Positions 37,763-48,178 of a stretch of 64,000 bases of DNA are shown here, one piece after another; within the stretch, counting starts at the first letter, position 1; each line of letters begins with the position of its first letter. The DNA lies in NCBI GenBank assembly GCA_016713525.1, contig JADJOZ010000011.1, positions 1 to 64,000 of the forward strand, given 5' to 3'. The notes below the pieces were generated by a model. The model did not search any database and was not told where the DNA came from. It saw nothing but the letters and a program-made list of their open reading frames with translations. The DNA comes from Bacteroidota bacterium (lineage in GTDB: Bacteria; Bacteroidota; Bacteroidia; AKYH767-A; OLB10). A program made the position numbers and the translations under genes.

Positions 37763-39333
37763 ATGAAAACACATATTATATTAACAAGTCTGGTTTTAAT
37801 ATTTGCATGTTCAGAGAGTTTTTCTCAAATAAAATTCCAAAAAACATATAGTGGTGTATCGCCAATTGGACTAGGTTATTTTGTTATTCCTACCGTCGAT
37901 AGTTGCTATTTGGCAGCAGGAGCAACCACAAGTTTTGGCGTTGGAAATTATGATGCCTTACTCATAAAACTAAATAGTTTCGGTGATACGATTTGGACGA
38001 AAACATTTGGAACACCTGGAAATGAAGGGTTTTATTTTATCCAGCAAACAAATGATTTAGGTTTTATAGCTACGGGCTTTACCTCTAGTATTGGTAATAC
38101 CGATGTGCTTTTAGTAAAAACAGACTCTGTCGGAAATGTTCAATGGAGTAAAACATATGGAGGCAGTGTAGATATGGAACAAAGCTATTGTGTGCAACAA
38201 ACTTTTGATAATGGATATATCATTGAAGGATTTACTCAAAGTTTTGGCGTAGGTCAAGATGATGTTTATCTTATAAAAGTAGATAGTGTTGGCAACTTGC
38301 AATGGTCAAAAACATATGGAGGTACCAATTATGACTTGAGAAATTCTGTACGTCAAACCTACGATGGAGGATATATTCTGGCAGGTCAAACTTTAAGTTT
38401 CGGAGCAGGGGGTGATTTGTTTTTAATTAAAACTGACAGCGTTGGTAATCTGCTTTGGTCAAAAACTTATGGTGGACCGGGAAATGAATATGGTTCAGAA
38501 ATTCAAATAACGTCTGATAGCGGATATGTAATAGTTGGCTACACTTCAAGTTTTGGTGCTGGCAGCTATGATATCTATTTAATAAGGACTGATGAAGTGG
38601 GAGATACCCTTTGGACAAAAGCATATGGTGGAATAGGTTTTGAAAGTATGGGGTCTGTACAACAACTTAATGATAATGGATATATTATCTCTGGTTCAAC
38701 AGATAGTTTCGGAAATGGTTTATTTGATTTTTACTTAATCAGATTAGACTCGACAGGTAACCCCATTGGTCAAAAACTTTTGGAGTTTTTGGTGATGAAA
38801 ATGGAACTTCTGCAAGACAAACTCTTGAAGGTGGGTTTGTTGCAGCTGGGTTAACGAATAATTCCGGTTTGTTAATGAACAATCTCTACTTATTTACAAC
38901 GGATAGTTTAGGCAATAGTGCTTGCAATCAAACCAATGTTGCAACCATTGTTAATTCAACCTCAACTCAAATAAACAATCCTCCAACAGTTACTACATCT
39001 CCGGCTACATTGGTTTCAACACCCACACTTTCCATTAAAAGCGGAACAGTTATATCAACGTTCTGTACAACCAACATTGAAGAATTTGCCAACTCTAATA
39101 TAATTGATATTTTCCCAAACCCTTCATCTGGTATTTTTACTATAAATATTTCTAATTTTCAAAAAACCACTATTGAATTAACCGTTTTAAATGTCCTTGG
39201 AGAAATAATTTTGAAAACATTGATTTTATCTGATAAGCATGAAATTAATTTGGGAAATTTTGCGAAAGGAATTTATTTTATAAAAGCTACTGATAATAAA
39301 AATCACTATACCGGAAAAGTAATTGTCCGATAG
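37763..39333 (+). pseudogene. T9SS-secreted propeller-repeat protein, one frameshift
   Basis: Starts at the ATG at 37763 with a signal peptide (HIILTSLVLIFACSESFSQ). Six or more repeats of about 46 residues follow the pattern DSGYVIVGYTSSFGAGSYDIYLIRTD / LWTKAYGG (others: LLVKTDSVGNVQWSKTYGG, LFLIKTDSVGNLLWSKTYGG), a propeller frequent in T9SS cargo. The frame changes near 38775 (CAAAAACTTTTGG) into GVFGDENGTSARQTLEGGFVAAG and continues to a sorting domain (IFPNPSSGIFTINIS to GIYFIKATDNKNHYTGKVIVR). The partial gene at 63260 belongs to the same family. Confidence 0.85.
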
Positions 39334-39688
39334 TTTGTAATTGAATTGAATCAGATAGAAATGGCAACTACTTAAACTTTGACTAAGTATGAGAACTTGA
39401 TGCCATGAAAAAACAATGTAATATGAAGCGAAATATTAGAGGCTTGTTTGACAGAAGCAGGTCTTTTTATGTGCTCTATTACAATTTGGTAATCCCGATT
39501 CTTCTTTGTAGTTTTGATCTGAATGCCACTTGATGCAATAATGAATCTATTTAAAAAAGCATCGGTTTTGAACCGGATAAATCATGTTGCCATGAAATAA
39601 ATGTTTGATAAGGGGAAATTAGCCGGTTTTTCCTCTTTAATGCCGTCGTTAGAGGTAATTCTAACAGACAAAATAAATCATAGAAACG
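39334..39688. other. Intergenic stretch without a convincing gene
   Basis: 355 bp. A 42-codon ORF at 39404-39532 has a hydrophobic end but no family or good start context, and I do not call it. No repeat modules of the types seen elsewhere in the window are present. Confidence 0.5.
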
Positions 39689-41284
39689 ATGAAAAATGGC
39701 CTCTTTTATCTTCTGTCAATAATTGTCCTCCTGGTAGGCATACAAGCATGTAATACATACTATTTTCGATCAAATTATACAGAAAAGAATACTTTAATTC
39801 ACGAAACAAAAAACCTGACGAAAAAACCGTTTTTGAAAGCACATCTCAAAAATGGTACGGTTTGCATATTGAAAGATAGCTGGGCAATTGATACCACCCT
39901 GAATACTGTTGGCGGCAACGGAACACAGTATGATTTTAATCGTCAACAAACTTTTCAAGGTTACATCAATATACCCATAGACAGCGTTGCGATTTTTGAA
40001 ACGAATTCAAAAATTGTAAATCCGGAGGCAGGCAGAATTACTGCTCTAAGCTTATTGGCCGGACTTGATGTTGTTTTAGGGCTTATTTGCCTTACAAATC
40101 CCAAGGCTTGTTTCGGCTCATGTCCTACTTTTTACATCCATGAAAGCGATAATTTCCATTATGCAGATGCAGAAGGGTTTTCCAATGCTATATCACCATC
40201 AATGGAATATTATGATATTGACGCTTTAAATCACCATAATATAACTAATAATGTTTTTTCAATCACAATGAAAAATGAAGCACTAGAAACACATTGTGTT
40301 AAAAATGTAAAACTTTTTGCTTTCCCGCTTGAAAAAGGAGAACGGGTCTATCAAACACCAACCAACGATTTTTATCTCTGTGAAAATGATTACTCATTAT
40401 CTCGTGCAATCGCGAATGAAGGAGATATTACAACAATTTTAAAGGACCCGGATCGTCAGGAAAGATTTTCATTGTCTGATGAAAAGAATTTATGCAGCAA
40501 AGAAGAAATATTCTTAACCTATAACCATGTTAATAACACTGAAAATCTAGGCCTTCTTTTAAATTTTCGCCAAACATTGATGACCACATATTTATTCTAT
40601 AGTGCCATGGGTTATATGGGGGATAATGTGAGTGATGTGTTTTCGGTTTTGGAAACAAATGAGAAAATGAAAAATAATTTTGATGCCACAACAAAAGCAC
40701 TCGGAGGGATTGAATGTTTTTTGTGGAACGAGAAATCAAATAATTGGGAAAAACAATCCACAATAAATGAGACGGGACCCATTGCTATTAACAGGCAATT
40801 CATCCCTTTTCATAATACGAATTGCAATGAAAAGGTCAAAATTAAACTTGTTTTGAACAAGGGCTTGTGGCGCATAGATTATGTATCGCTCACAAATATT
40901 AAGCAGATTGTTAAACCAAAAGAAATATACCCCATAGCAATCTACAATAAAGGAACATTAGACCAACTGGCATTAGTTGAAATTAACGCTCCCGATAAAT
41001 ATCTGCTTTCAATGCTAGGTAGTAATTATAAATTCGATTTTATTCTTCCTGATGCGAATGCCACTTATGAATTTTTCCTTTACTCCAAAGGGTATTATCT
41101 GGAATGGATGCGCGAGCATTGGTTAAAAGATAAAGATTTATTAAAACTTAAACAGATGGTTGATAATCCGAAAAAGTATCTTCGGGAAGAAGCAAAATTT
41201 TACAAAAAGTACGAATCCACTATGGAAGAAGAATTTTGGAATTCAAAAGTTGACACAAAAGCATTCTCATACTATGAAAACTAA
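39689..41284 (+). CDS. Large lipoprotein of unknown function
   Basis: 531 residues. Signal with lipobox VGIQAC (Cys21), so it is probably lipid-anchored. An N-terminal part reads like a repeated beta-strand domain (LKAHLKNGTVCILKDSW). A hydrophobic segment with Cys (LLAGLDVVLGLICLTNPKACFGSCPTFYI) follows near residues 128-155 and is the most conserved-looking part; I associate it with an uncharacterised Bacteroidota lipoprotein family. The rest is mixed and mainly soluble. The next gene overlaps its end by 11 bp, so the two form an operon. Confidence 0.75.
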   Translation: MKNGLFYLLSIIVLLVGIQACNTYYFRSNYTEKNTLIHETKNLTKKPFLKAHLKNGTVCILKDSWAIDTTLNTVGGNGTQYDFNRQQTFQGYINIPIDSVAIFETNSKIVNPEAGRITALSLLAGLDVVLGLICLTNPKACFGSCPTFYIHESDNFHYADAEGFSNAISPSMEYYDIDALNHHNITNNVFSITMKNEALETHCVKNVKLFAFPLEKGERVYQTPTNDFYLCENDYSLSRAIANEGDITTILKDPDRQERFSLSDEKNLCSKEEIFLTYNHVNNTENLGLLLNFRQTLMTTYLFYSAMGYMGDNVSDVFSVLETNEKMKNNFDATTKALGGIECFLWNEKSNNWEKQSTINETGPIAINRQFIPFHNTNCNEKVKIKLVLNKGLWRIDYVSLTNIKQIVKPKEIYPIAIYNKGTLDQLALVEINAPDKYLLSMLGSNYKFDFILPDANATYEFFLYSKGYYLEWMREHWLKDKDLLKLKQMVDNPKKYLREEAKFYKKYESTMEEEFWNSKVDTKAFSYYEN

Positions 41285-41768
41285 TTTCGCACTAATAATT
41301 CTTTTGTTAATTATATTCACTAGTTGCTCAACTCCGGGATATTTACCAACTTCATCCGGAATTGATGTTAATGAATACGGCTCATACATTAAAATAATTC
41401 AAAAGTCGGCTTCCAAAATTAAGGGTGAATTAATTGCAATTGACAACAATAGAATTGTAGTATTGGTAGAAGAGACAAAAAAATGTATGGTTATTTCCTT
41501 AAATGATGTAAGCCACTTTAAACTTAGATATGCCAAGCCAAAGCATTATGGCTGGACTATTCCGGCTTTTATTGTTTATCCGCTCATTCATGGTTATTAC
41601 TCCATTGCTTCCATACCAATTCATTTAATTGTTACAATTTCGGTGACAGTCTCTGGAGAAAGTGCTTTTATGTACAGTGACAAAAATATGACTTTTGAAA
41701 AGTTAAAAATGTTTGCAAGATTTCCACAAGGCATTCCACCTAATGTCGATGTAGCAAGTCTAAAATAA
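41274..41768 (+). CDS. Small lipoprotein of unknown function
   Basis: 164 residues from the ATG at 41274, chosen because it gives a proper lipoprotein signal (MKTNFALIILLLIIFTSC, Cys18) and overlaps the upstream stop by 11 bp, which suggests translational coupling. The mature part has a short beta domain (IIQKSASKIKGELIAIDNNRIVVLVEETKKCMVISLNDVSHFKL) that recalls the LKNGTVCIL strand in its operon partner. A hydrophobic stretch (FIVYPLIHGYYSIASIPIHLIVTISVTV) may insert in the membrane. Confidence 0.7.
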   Translation: MKTNFALIILLLIIFTSCSTPGYLPTSSGIDVNEYGSYIKIIQKSASKIKGELIAIDNNRIVVLVEETKKCMVISLNDVSHFKLRYAKPKHYGWTIPAFIVYPLIHGYYSIASIPIHLIVTISVTVSGESAFMYSDKNMTFEKLKMFARFPQGIPPNVDVASLK

Positions 41769-42363
41769 AAAGTAAACTATATAACTCCGTGAGAGTGCGA
41801 ACATTTGAATTGCATAATCTTGCTCGCAATTTACTCAATTAATTAAAAATTTAAATATATGTTTATCCTTCGGTGCAAGTTTCGGGGCAGGAATTGTACT
41901 TTCTTTTATTGGTGTTGCATCCATTAAGAAACCTTTTAAAGTTAAAGCCCCTGCTTATGCCTTAATTTATCGAGGATTATTAAACGTGTGATTTGTGAAA
42001 AAACTCTTACCGTTCATATTCACTTGTTAATTAACCCCTTATATTGATTAAGGCATTTTAGTTTTCTGACGCAAGTCATAACCAGAGTTGCCTAAGATCA
42101 TTTTTTTCGGGGGTTTCACAGATTACTTTTAAGATGTGAAAATAATGGTAAAGATTTAATTAGTACTTCAAAAATCATTTGTAAAAATTTCAATTGAATT
42201 CCGAAATTACCTTCCATACAATAAGGTTAATTGTTCAGGAAAGACATGGTATCCTCTTCTGACACCGGTTCTGTTTCCCTGTTTAAGTACTTTCATCCGA
42301 CTTCGCTAAAACACATTCCCCAAAAAAGTGAAAACCTCAAATATCTTTGTTTAAATAAAAACC
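41769..42363 (+). other. Gene-poor gap with possible gene remnant and a promoter
   Basis: The frame over about 41860-41990 reads LSFGASFGAGIVLSFIGVASIKKPFKVKAPAYALIY, which looks like the end of a membrane protein without a start, so it may be a gene remnant. TATCTTTG at 42342-42349 matches TAnnTTTG just before the flavodoxin gene. The rest, AT-rich, shows nothing. Confidence 0.35.
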
Positions 42364-42924
42364 ATGAAGAAGTATCTTATCCTTTACTATTCAAAAACCG
42401 GCAATTGTAAGTTCGTCGCTGAAAAATTATCCAGAGAATTTACCTGTGATATTGAAATGATAAAACCCGGGATTAACAATACCGGTATCTTGTTTCTTTT
42501 ATCTCTTATGAATATTTCTGTTCCTGTGAATACTTCCGCCAGCACAATCGGGAAGTATGATGAAATAATTTTGATCGGACCGGTATGGGGAGGGCTACTT
42601 ATTGCCCCCTTAAAAAGTATCTTGAAAATGTGTATCCGACAAACCAAAGTTATTCATTTTGCTGTCACCTGTGAATCGAAAGAAAGCGATAAAAATGGCA
42701 AATATGGATATAACACGGTACTAAATAAATTTAAAGCAGTAGCCGATAAAATGACCGGAGCCACCGCTGCATTTTCAACTTCATTAATAACAGGATACAA
42801 TGAAAAAGATTATAGCATTAAGGTGAAACCAAAATTTACGAATGCAAACTTTGGTGAGGAATTACTAAAGCGATTCAATATTTTCAGGCAAAGCATAACC
42901 GGGATAAACTCCGATGTTGAGTAG
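42364..42924 (+). CDS. Flavodoxin-like protein
   Basis: 186 residues. The FMN phosphate-binding loop is YYSKTGNCKFVAEKL at residues 8-22, followed by DEIILIGPVWGGLLIAPLKSIL (the second flavin-contact loop, WGG) around 66-88 and FAVTCESKES. These cytoplasmic electron carriers or quinone-reductase-like proteins bind FMN. There is no partner gene nearby. It is complete; the promoter element TATCTTTG is 14 bp upstream of the ATG. Confidence 0.88.
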   Translation: MKKYLILYYSKTGNCKFVAEKLSREFTCDIEMIKPGINNTGILFLLSLMNISVPVNTSASTIGKYDEIILIGPVWGGLLIAPLKSILKMCIRQTKVIHFAVTCESKESDKNGKYGYNTVLNKFKAVADKMTGATAAFSTSLITGYNEKDYSIKVKPKFTNANFGEELLKRFNIFRQSITGINSDVE

Positions 42925-43140
42925 CATTTCCTTTGCAGGTCTAAATGTTTATCTGTTTCGCTATTAAAGAACTATTTTCCATCTTTCAGAAGTTTAGGGA
43001 AATTATATTTGCTAAAGATTGGCTTTTGTACCTGCTGGAAGCGAAATTTGCCTATAATCCTTCTTTTTTATAGTTTTGACCAACTGTGTGAGACAATGCA
43101 ACAAGTTATTCCAAATTCTGAATAAAGAAATTACAAAAAT

Positions 43141-43611
43141 ATGACAACAGCCATTTTACAAACAACACCAGCATCAGAAATAGTAAGCTTCCGGATTTTT
43201 AATACCACAAGAGCAACCCTGTTTCGCGCCTGGTCTAATCCCAATCATTTAAAAAACTGGTGGGGGCCAAAAGGATTCACGAATACATTTAATGAATTTG
43301 ACTTTCGGGTTGGAGGCAAATGGAGTTTTATAATGCATGGTCCCGATAAAGGGAATTATGCAAATGAATGTGAATTTATAAAAATTGAGGAGCCTGCACT
43401 TATTGCCTGGAAACGCCACTCCAAACCACTTTTTCAGGTTGTCGCTACTTTTGAGGATATGGGAAGTGACAAAACAAAACTTGTTTTCAAAATGCTATTC
43501 GAGACGGAAGAAGAATGTGGGAAACTAAAACCATATGTAATAGATAAAAATGAGGAGAACTTTGACAAGCTGGAAGTTGAGCTGACTAAAATGAAGGCCC
43601 ATAATAGCTGA
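43141..43611 (+). CDS. SRPBCC/AHSA1-type domain protein
   Basis: 156 residues. FNTTRATLFRAWSNPNHLKNWWGPKGFTNTFNEFDFRVGGKWSFIMHGPDG-type sequence near residues 22-75 is diagnostic of AHSA1/SRPBCC START-like proteins. EFIKIEEPALIAWKRHSKPLFQVVATFED and the C-terminal helix (NFDKLEVELTKM) complete the helix-grip fold. Function is usually unknown, sometimes stress-related. It is complete and stands alone between gaps without visible genes. Confidence 0.9.
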   Translation: MTTAILQTTPASEIVSFRIFNTTRATLFRAWSNPNHLKNWWGPKGFTNTFNEFDFRVGGKWSFIMHGPDKGNYANECEFIKIEEPALIAWKRHSKPLFQVVATFEDMGSDKTKLVFKMLFETEEECGKLKPYVIDKNEENFDKLEVELTKMKAHNS

Positions 43612-43821
43612 ATGTGATTTCTGCGTATTTCTTTGTCCGGGTTAAAGTTGCATTTCGTCTGAAATATGCCACAGAGGAGTAATCCTTAGAGTAAAAACGT
43701 TTACATTAAAGTGTCATTGAATTGATTCTCCTGAGTCGGAATTTGTTGATTTCGACTTATTTGTTTACTTTTAGTTCTTAATTTGTCAAATCCCGGCTTC
43801 ATCTCCCAAAAATCCAAAATC

Positions 43822-45021
43822 ATGAAAACACTTTTTTTATTTTTAACTGTTTTCCTTTGCTTTTACATTCCTTCATTTGCTCAAACGAATTGGGTTGTTT
43901 ACGATACCATTAATTCTCCGTTACCGAATAACACTGTTTATAAAGTGGTATCAGATAATAGTGGAAATATTTGGGCTGCTACCTTCAAAGGGCTAGCCAA
44001 ATTTGATGGTAGTAACTGGACCATTTATGACAGCATTCCCAACACCTCATATGCACTGAAAAATCTTTTTGCTTTGGCTTACGATGAGGTTAATGATTTC
44101 ATATATGTAAGTATGCCCGGACTATTAATTCGCTTTGATGGAATCAACTGGAATACCTGGAACCATCAGGGCTATTCAAATGAAAATGTTATTGATGCAC
44201 AGGGAAACGTATGGATGGCACTATATAGCGTGGGTGTAGGAGTTTTTGACGGAACTTCTATTTCTTATTACAACACTTTTAATAGTCCGATTCCCAGCTC
44301 TTTGGTAGCAGATATTGAGATGGATAATAATGGTGATTTTTGGATATTAGCCGGTGATGGTTTGACACATTTTGATGGTACAACCTGGACAATATTTGAT
44401 ACTTCGAATACTTCTTTACCTTCAAATGCTATTTATGGAGTTGGTTCAGACCAAAATAATTTGTTGTGGGTTCATGGAAATTTAACGCAGAACAGTGCTT
44501 TCATTTATACTTATAATGGTTCCACATGGACCGCTTTCGACACCACTATTTGTCAACCCCTAAACGCTTTTAGCTTTATCGAATCCGATGCTTTGAATAA
44601 AATTTGGATTGGTACTTATGGCGAAGGGCTGCAAATGATCAATGGATTAAATTGTTCCGTTTACACCGATGCTAACTCGCCCCTTCCAACAAACTATATT
44701 CTGGATATCCATATTACAAATAGCCAAACAATGTGGATAGCGACCCAGCTAAGCGGATTGATAAAAGTAGATTTACCTGTTGGCGTTTCAGAGACACCCC
44801 GGGATGAAGTTTTTGGCATTCATCCAAATCCCGCATCCGATAAAATTACTATTACCGATTTTCCGGGGGGTATAGTCCGGATTACTAATGTTTTGGGTGT
44901 AGTTGTATTTAGTGCAGATTTTGGATATGCGGGTTCAGTTGAAATCGATATCAATACGCTGGCATCCGGCGTTTATACCGTCAAAACCATGACTGGTAAT
45001 TCTAAAATTATTAAATTATAA
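43822..45021 (+). CDS. T9SS-secreted propeller (Reg_prop-like) protein
   Basis: 399 residues from the ATG at 43822, preferred over 43783 because it begins directly with the signal peptide (MKTLFLFLTVFLCFYIPSFAQ). Blades of the two-component-regulator propeller type follow: NNTVYKVVSDNSGNIWAATFKGLAKFDG, then MDNNGDFWILAGDGLTHFDG and ALNKIWIGTYGEGLQMING. A T9SS sorting domain ends the protein (GIHPNPASDKITITDF to SGVYTVKTMTGNSKIIKL). It resembles the lipoprotein at 11234 in blades but is a secreted cargo instead. Confidence 0.88.
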   Translation: MKTLFLFLTVFLCFYIPSFAQTNWVVYDTINSPLPNNTVYKVVSDNSGNIWAATFKGLAKFDGSNWTIYDSIPNTSYALKNLFALAYDEVNDFIYVSMPGLLIRFDGINWNTWNHQGYSNENVIDAQGNVWMALYSVGVGVFDGTSISYYNTFNSPIPSSLVADIEMDNNGDFWILAGDGLTHFDGTTWTIFDTSNTSLPSNAIYGVGSDQNNLLWVHGNLTQNSAFIYTYNGSTWTAFDTTICQPLNAFSFIESDALNKIWIGTYGEGLQMINGLNCSVYTDANSPLPTNYILDIHITNSQTMWIATQLSGLIKVDLPVGVSETPRDEVFGIHPNPASDKITITDFPGGIVRITNVLGVVVFSADFGYAGSVEIDINTLASGVYTVKTMTGNSKIIKL

Positions 45022-45194
45022 TATAGCGTTGCCGATAGTTGCATTCTACTGCTGATTCATACTGGTTTGTGAATAATTTTGTGATTACAACTCTTTTAAT
45101 TACTTTCGTTTTAAAAGAAATCTAGCGAAGAACTACTCAAGATACAATTTTGATCTGGTGAAAAAGTTTTTTCTAAAATTTAATTGTGTTATCC

Positions 45195-45764
45195 ATGCAA
45201 GGTATTTTAAAATTATTCGCCATTTTATTTTTAGTCGTGAATAGTTTTTCTGTAAACGGGCAATCAGATTCCATTCGCCATCAAATTGGAGTTGGTATTT
45301 GGCCGTTCTTTCAATTTTATCCATATGTAAACGTTGAGTACAAGACTTTTTTTCAAGAAGAGAGCATTTTATAATTTTAGTATTGGGATGAGCCTAACTC
45401 GTTCGAAAAGCTTGAATGCTACGAATGGTTACCAGTAGGATATATTTGGTTCCTCGTCGGTTGGATTAAAGTATGACTTTTTCAATGTGTGCCGGTTTAA
45501 TATGGCGGCTCAGGTAACGGGTTACTTTGGCAGACAACAAAGTCGTGCGAGAGAAGGCCTTTTCATTGGACCTGAACTTGGGCTTGAGCTTAGAGCGGCC
45601 AGATTTAAATCAGGTGAAATAGCTCCATTCTCAAAAATTCAAATCGGCTTTGGGTTCATTCATGAAAGGTTGAACGATTCCAGTCCCCTTATAATTACAT
45701 TTCTGATGACATCTATTTTCAGGGTTTTGGCTTAATTATTTTAGGGATAAATTACAGGTTTTGA
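45195..45764 (+). pseudogene. Outer-membrane beta-barrel protein, frameshifted
   Basis: The signal peptide (MQGILKLFAILFLVVNSFSVNG) is followed by barrel-like strands HQIGVGIWPFFQFYPYVNVEYKTFFQ; other frames then carry AQVTGYFGRQQSRAREGLFIGPELGLELRAARF and FSKIQIGFGFIHERL, ending YFQGFGLIILGINYRF with the terminal Phe expected for barrel insertion. Breaks lie near 45370, 45445 and 45700. Mended length is about 188 residues. Confidence 0.65.
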
Positions 45765-45868
45765 TTTGGGGAAGCAGGAATGGTTTGCCAGATAGTGTAC
45801 AACAATACTTGATCATTAATATGCATTTTTGTATCTTCACCTACATTTGATTTTGAAAGCACCAAAAC

Positions 45869-46535
45869 ATGAAAGCATTTTTACTTAGCTGTGTTTTTAG
45901 TCTGAAACTTTTATTGGCCTCTGGACAACAAGTTGGTTTTTCCGGAGGTTATTGTACCAATCAATTTTATAATTTTATTGAAGAAGGTGGTCATACATCG
46001 GCATTGTATCAGGATGGTACAGGTTATCGCTTTAACATAAACCTCGATAACATACGATTGGACTCTATACCAATCAGAACGTCCGTTCATTATGAAAAAT
46101 TTACCGGGGGACTCATAACCAGTGATGGTGGCATGGGAGGAGGCAGTACAACCGGAGCAGAAGTTAAAAAGTCGGTGCTAGGAATATCCTTGTTTCCTAT
46201 AAACATCAGAATTTTTAAAGAGTTGAAATTAAGTGTAGGAAGTGAACTAAGTTATCTGGTAGGTTCTGAAGTAACAGGCAGCAAAAAATAACCAGCATTT
46301 CGGCACCAGGAAGCTATACCAATTTACATGATAACCAGACCGCCTTTTCAAAGCATTTACCTTTGGAGTCATCGGCAGAGTTGCCTATAACTTCAAAATG
46401 TATCAAAATTACTATTTGGTTCCTGAGTATAATTTCTATCTGGGTTTAACCCGTGAATTTGAAGATACAGAAATCTATACCTACTCATACCGAAATCTTT
46501 TTATGCTTGGCATAGCCAAAAGGATAAATCGGTAA
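45869..46535 (+). pseudogene. Outer-membrane beta-barrel protein, frameshifted
   Basis: Signal peptide (KAFLLSCVFSLKLLLASG), then barrel strands QVGFSGGYCTNQFYNFIEEGG, IPIRTSVHYEKFTGGLIT and LSVGSELSYLVGSEVTG. After frame changes near 46285 (an AAAAAA run) and 46350 (CTTTTC) it continues FGVIGRVAYNFKMYQNYYLVPEYNFYLGLTREFED to IAKRINR. It is an integral outer-membrane protein of about 222 residues when mended. It is the last gene before the cassette-like array. Confidence 0.65.
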
Positions 46536-46571
46536 AACCTGAAAGCATCACATAACCCGTCGAAAACCATA

Positions 46572-46725
46572 AATTAAACACATTATAGGCATTATTTTGC
46601 CGCTTATTATGGGGGTTGTCGTCTTGCTCCTCCGCAGTTGCAGGTATTTTCCTACATTAGTGATTTGAATCACATTATGAAAATAAACGCAAATGGGAGT
46701 TGCGGGGAATAGATGTTATCAGCAA
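46572..46725 (+). repeat. Cassette-boundary element B0
   Basis: Begins with AACACATTATAGGCATTATT and ends with core ATGTTATCAGCAA (46713-46725). The core matches the consensus shared by six other boundaries downstream. The pairing of the two halves is weaker here than in B1, B3, B4 or B6, so this may be a degenerate outer edge. The shared string TAGGCATTATTTTGCC also occurs at 29069. Confidence 0.4.
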
Positions 46726-46733
46726 TATTGGAC

Positions 46734-47438
46734 ATGACCGACACAACAGAAATATTCTCACCTGATAACAATAAAAAGTTGCATTTCTACGACTCAATTG
46801 AGCCGAGAATGGGCATCACAATAAGCAAATTTTCGTTGACCAACATTTTGACCAAGGAAAAAATAAAATTCCCTGGAATTTGGACACTTGGTTACAAAGG
46901 ACATTCAACTTCTTGGGCGGACAATTCAAACTATTTTTCTTTAGCAATTGGCAGCCCTTTTGACTGTTTTTTAGTTCTTGAAATTACGACCAAAGAGTTT
47001 GGAGTTATCAAATTTATAAACGTTTGGAACTTGGACGCTAAATGCTACAACGACAAAATTGAAATCGAATTTTCGGACGACCAAATACCTGAAAAAATTG
47101 AACATAATAAATACCCTACCCGACACTTTACAAAACCGCAAAACTTGACATTGAAATTTGGTGATTTAAAATGGTTTAGCCTTGACAGCCTTGAGAACTT
47201 TAAGAAAATAGAAAGTGAAATTGATCAACATGACTTAAAACCAATTGACAATGGTTGGAGAGAATTTAAAGGAATTTTACCACAGACAACGGAATTAATA
47301 GTTTGGGAATTAAAAGAGTTTGCAAAATACGGTGACAAACAATGTGAAATGTGGTTAAATGAACTTATGACAAAAACAAATGACCCTAACGTATGGACAA
47401 AAACATCTGACTACATTGGACATAAAAACCGTATTTAG
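46734..47438 (+). CDS. Hypothetical cytoplasmic protein, first cassette-like gene
   Basis: 234 residues from the ATG at 46734. The ATG at 46713 would give 7 more residues but lies inside the boundary core, so I prefer 46734. There is no signal peptide or membrane segment. The sequence is a mixed alpha/beta type, rich in Lys, Asp and Trp (IKFPGIWTLGYKGHSTSWADNSNYF, then RHFTKPQNLTLKFGDLKWFSLDSLENFKK). I do not recognise the family. It is flanked by B0 and B1 and points the same way as all other genes of the array. Confidence 0.7.
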   Translation: MTDTTEIFSPDNNKKLHFYDSIEPRMGITISKFSLTNILTKEKIKFPGIWTLGYKGHSTSWADNSNYFSLAIGSPFDCFLVLEITTKEFGVIKFINVWNLDAKCYNDKIEIEFSDDQIPEKIEHNKYPTRHFTKPQNLTLKFGDLKWFSLDSLENFKKIESEIDQHDLKPIDNGWREFKGILPQTTELIVWELKEFAKYGDKQCEMWLNELMTKTNDPNVWTKTSDYIGHKNRI

Positions 47439-47450
47439 AAAAAATACTGC

Positions 47451-47600
47451 TGGTAACAGCACATTTGCTCCCGATAGCTATCGGGAAGGCGGGGTTCCGT
47501 GCTCCGCAGACAGTTTTGTGGTTAAAGGAAGTGCAGTTCTCGAATGAACATTTGTACTGAAAAGCCCGCCCATCCCAAATCTGCAAAATGTTCGTTGTGC
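47451..47600 (+). repeat. Cassette-boundary element B1
   Basis: Starts GGTAACAGCACATTTGC and ends GCAAAATGTTCGTTGTGC; these ends pair imperfectly (ACATTT with AAATGT, AAC with GTT). An inner pair GGCGGG / CCCGCC (near 47488 and 47564) and the string GTGCTCCGCAGACAG lie between. It contains the palindrome CCCGATAGCTATCGGG (47470-47485). Confidence 0.6.
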
Positions 47601-47620
47601 GCTATTATAAATTAGTTTCT

Positions 47621-48174
47621 ATGATAAATTTGAAGATAAAAACTTTGTTTGGACTTTATGGACTGATCTTAATTTCTGGCTTTATTCAAAGTTGTTGTCA
47701 TGAGGATCTTAGAATTACCTCACAAGGCAGAATGAATGCTTGGGAATTATACCAATCTGCTAATGGAATTGGAAGAAAAGAAATATCAATAATTAAAGGT
47801 GACTTTATTCTAAGTGCAATATTCAAAGATGAACTGGTTATAAATAACAACTTTTCATTATTATCTGCTAGTTATGCATTATCGTGCTCAGAGACTTGGG
47901 TAAATTCTATTGACTCAACTTCCATGTCGGTATCAATTGATAGGAAATAATATTAAATAGTGATACCATTCCTGCACATAGAAATCTACTCACCCTAAGT
48001 AATTCTGGAATTACTTTACACAATCTTGCTCTTGGAGGAGTTGAGTTTCGATTTACCAAATCCTTCTTTTCCAATGCAACAATGGAAAATGGGGAGTATA
48101 ATTTTACTTTCAATGGAAAAACTACTGACAATATTATTCTTGAAACTAACAAAAATCTAAGCGTAGAATTATAG
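47621..48174 (+). pseudogene. Cassette-borne lipoprotein, one frameshift
   Basis: Start at 47621, giving signal and lipobox FGLYGLILISGFIQSCC; an upstream ATG at 47588 lies within the boundary core and is rejected. The mature part (HEDLRITSQGRMNAWELYQSANGIGRKEISI) continues to a frame change near 47940. It then reads ILNSDTIPAHRNLLTLSNSGITLHNLALGGVEFRFTKSFF and NATMENGEYNFTFNGKTTDNIILETNKNLSVEL, ending at 48174. Mended length is about 184 residues. No family is recognised. Confidence 0.55.
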
Positions 48175-48178
48175 CAGG

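Noticed and set aside
39404..39532. 42-codon ORF with hydrophobic end
   Set aside because: No ribosome-binding site, lipobox or family resemblance; probably chance in AT-rich sequence.
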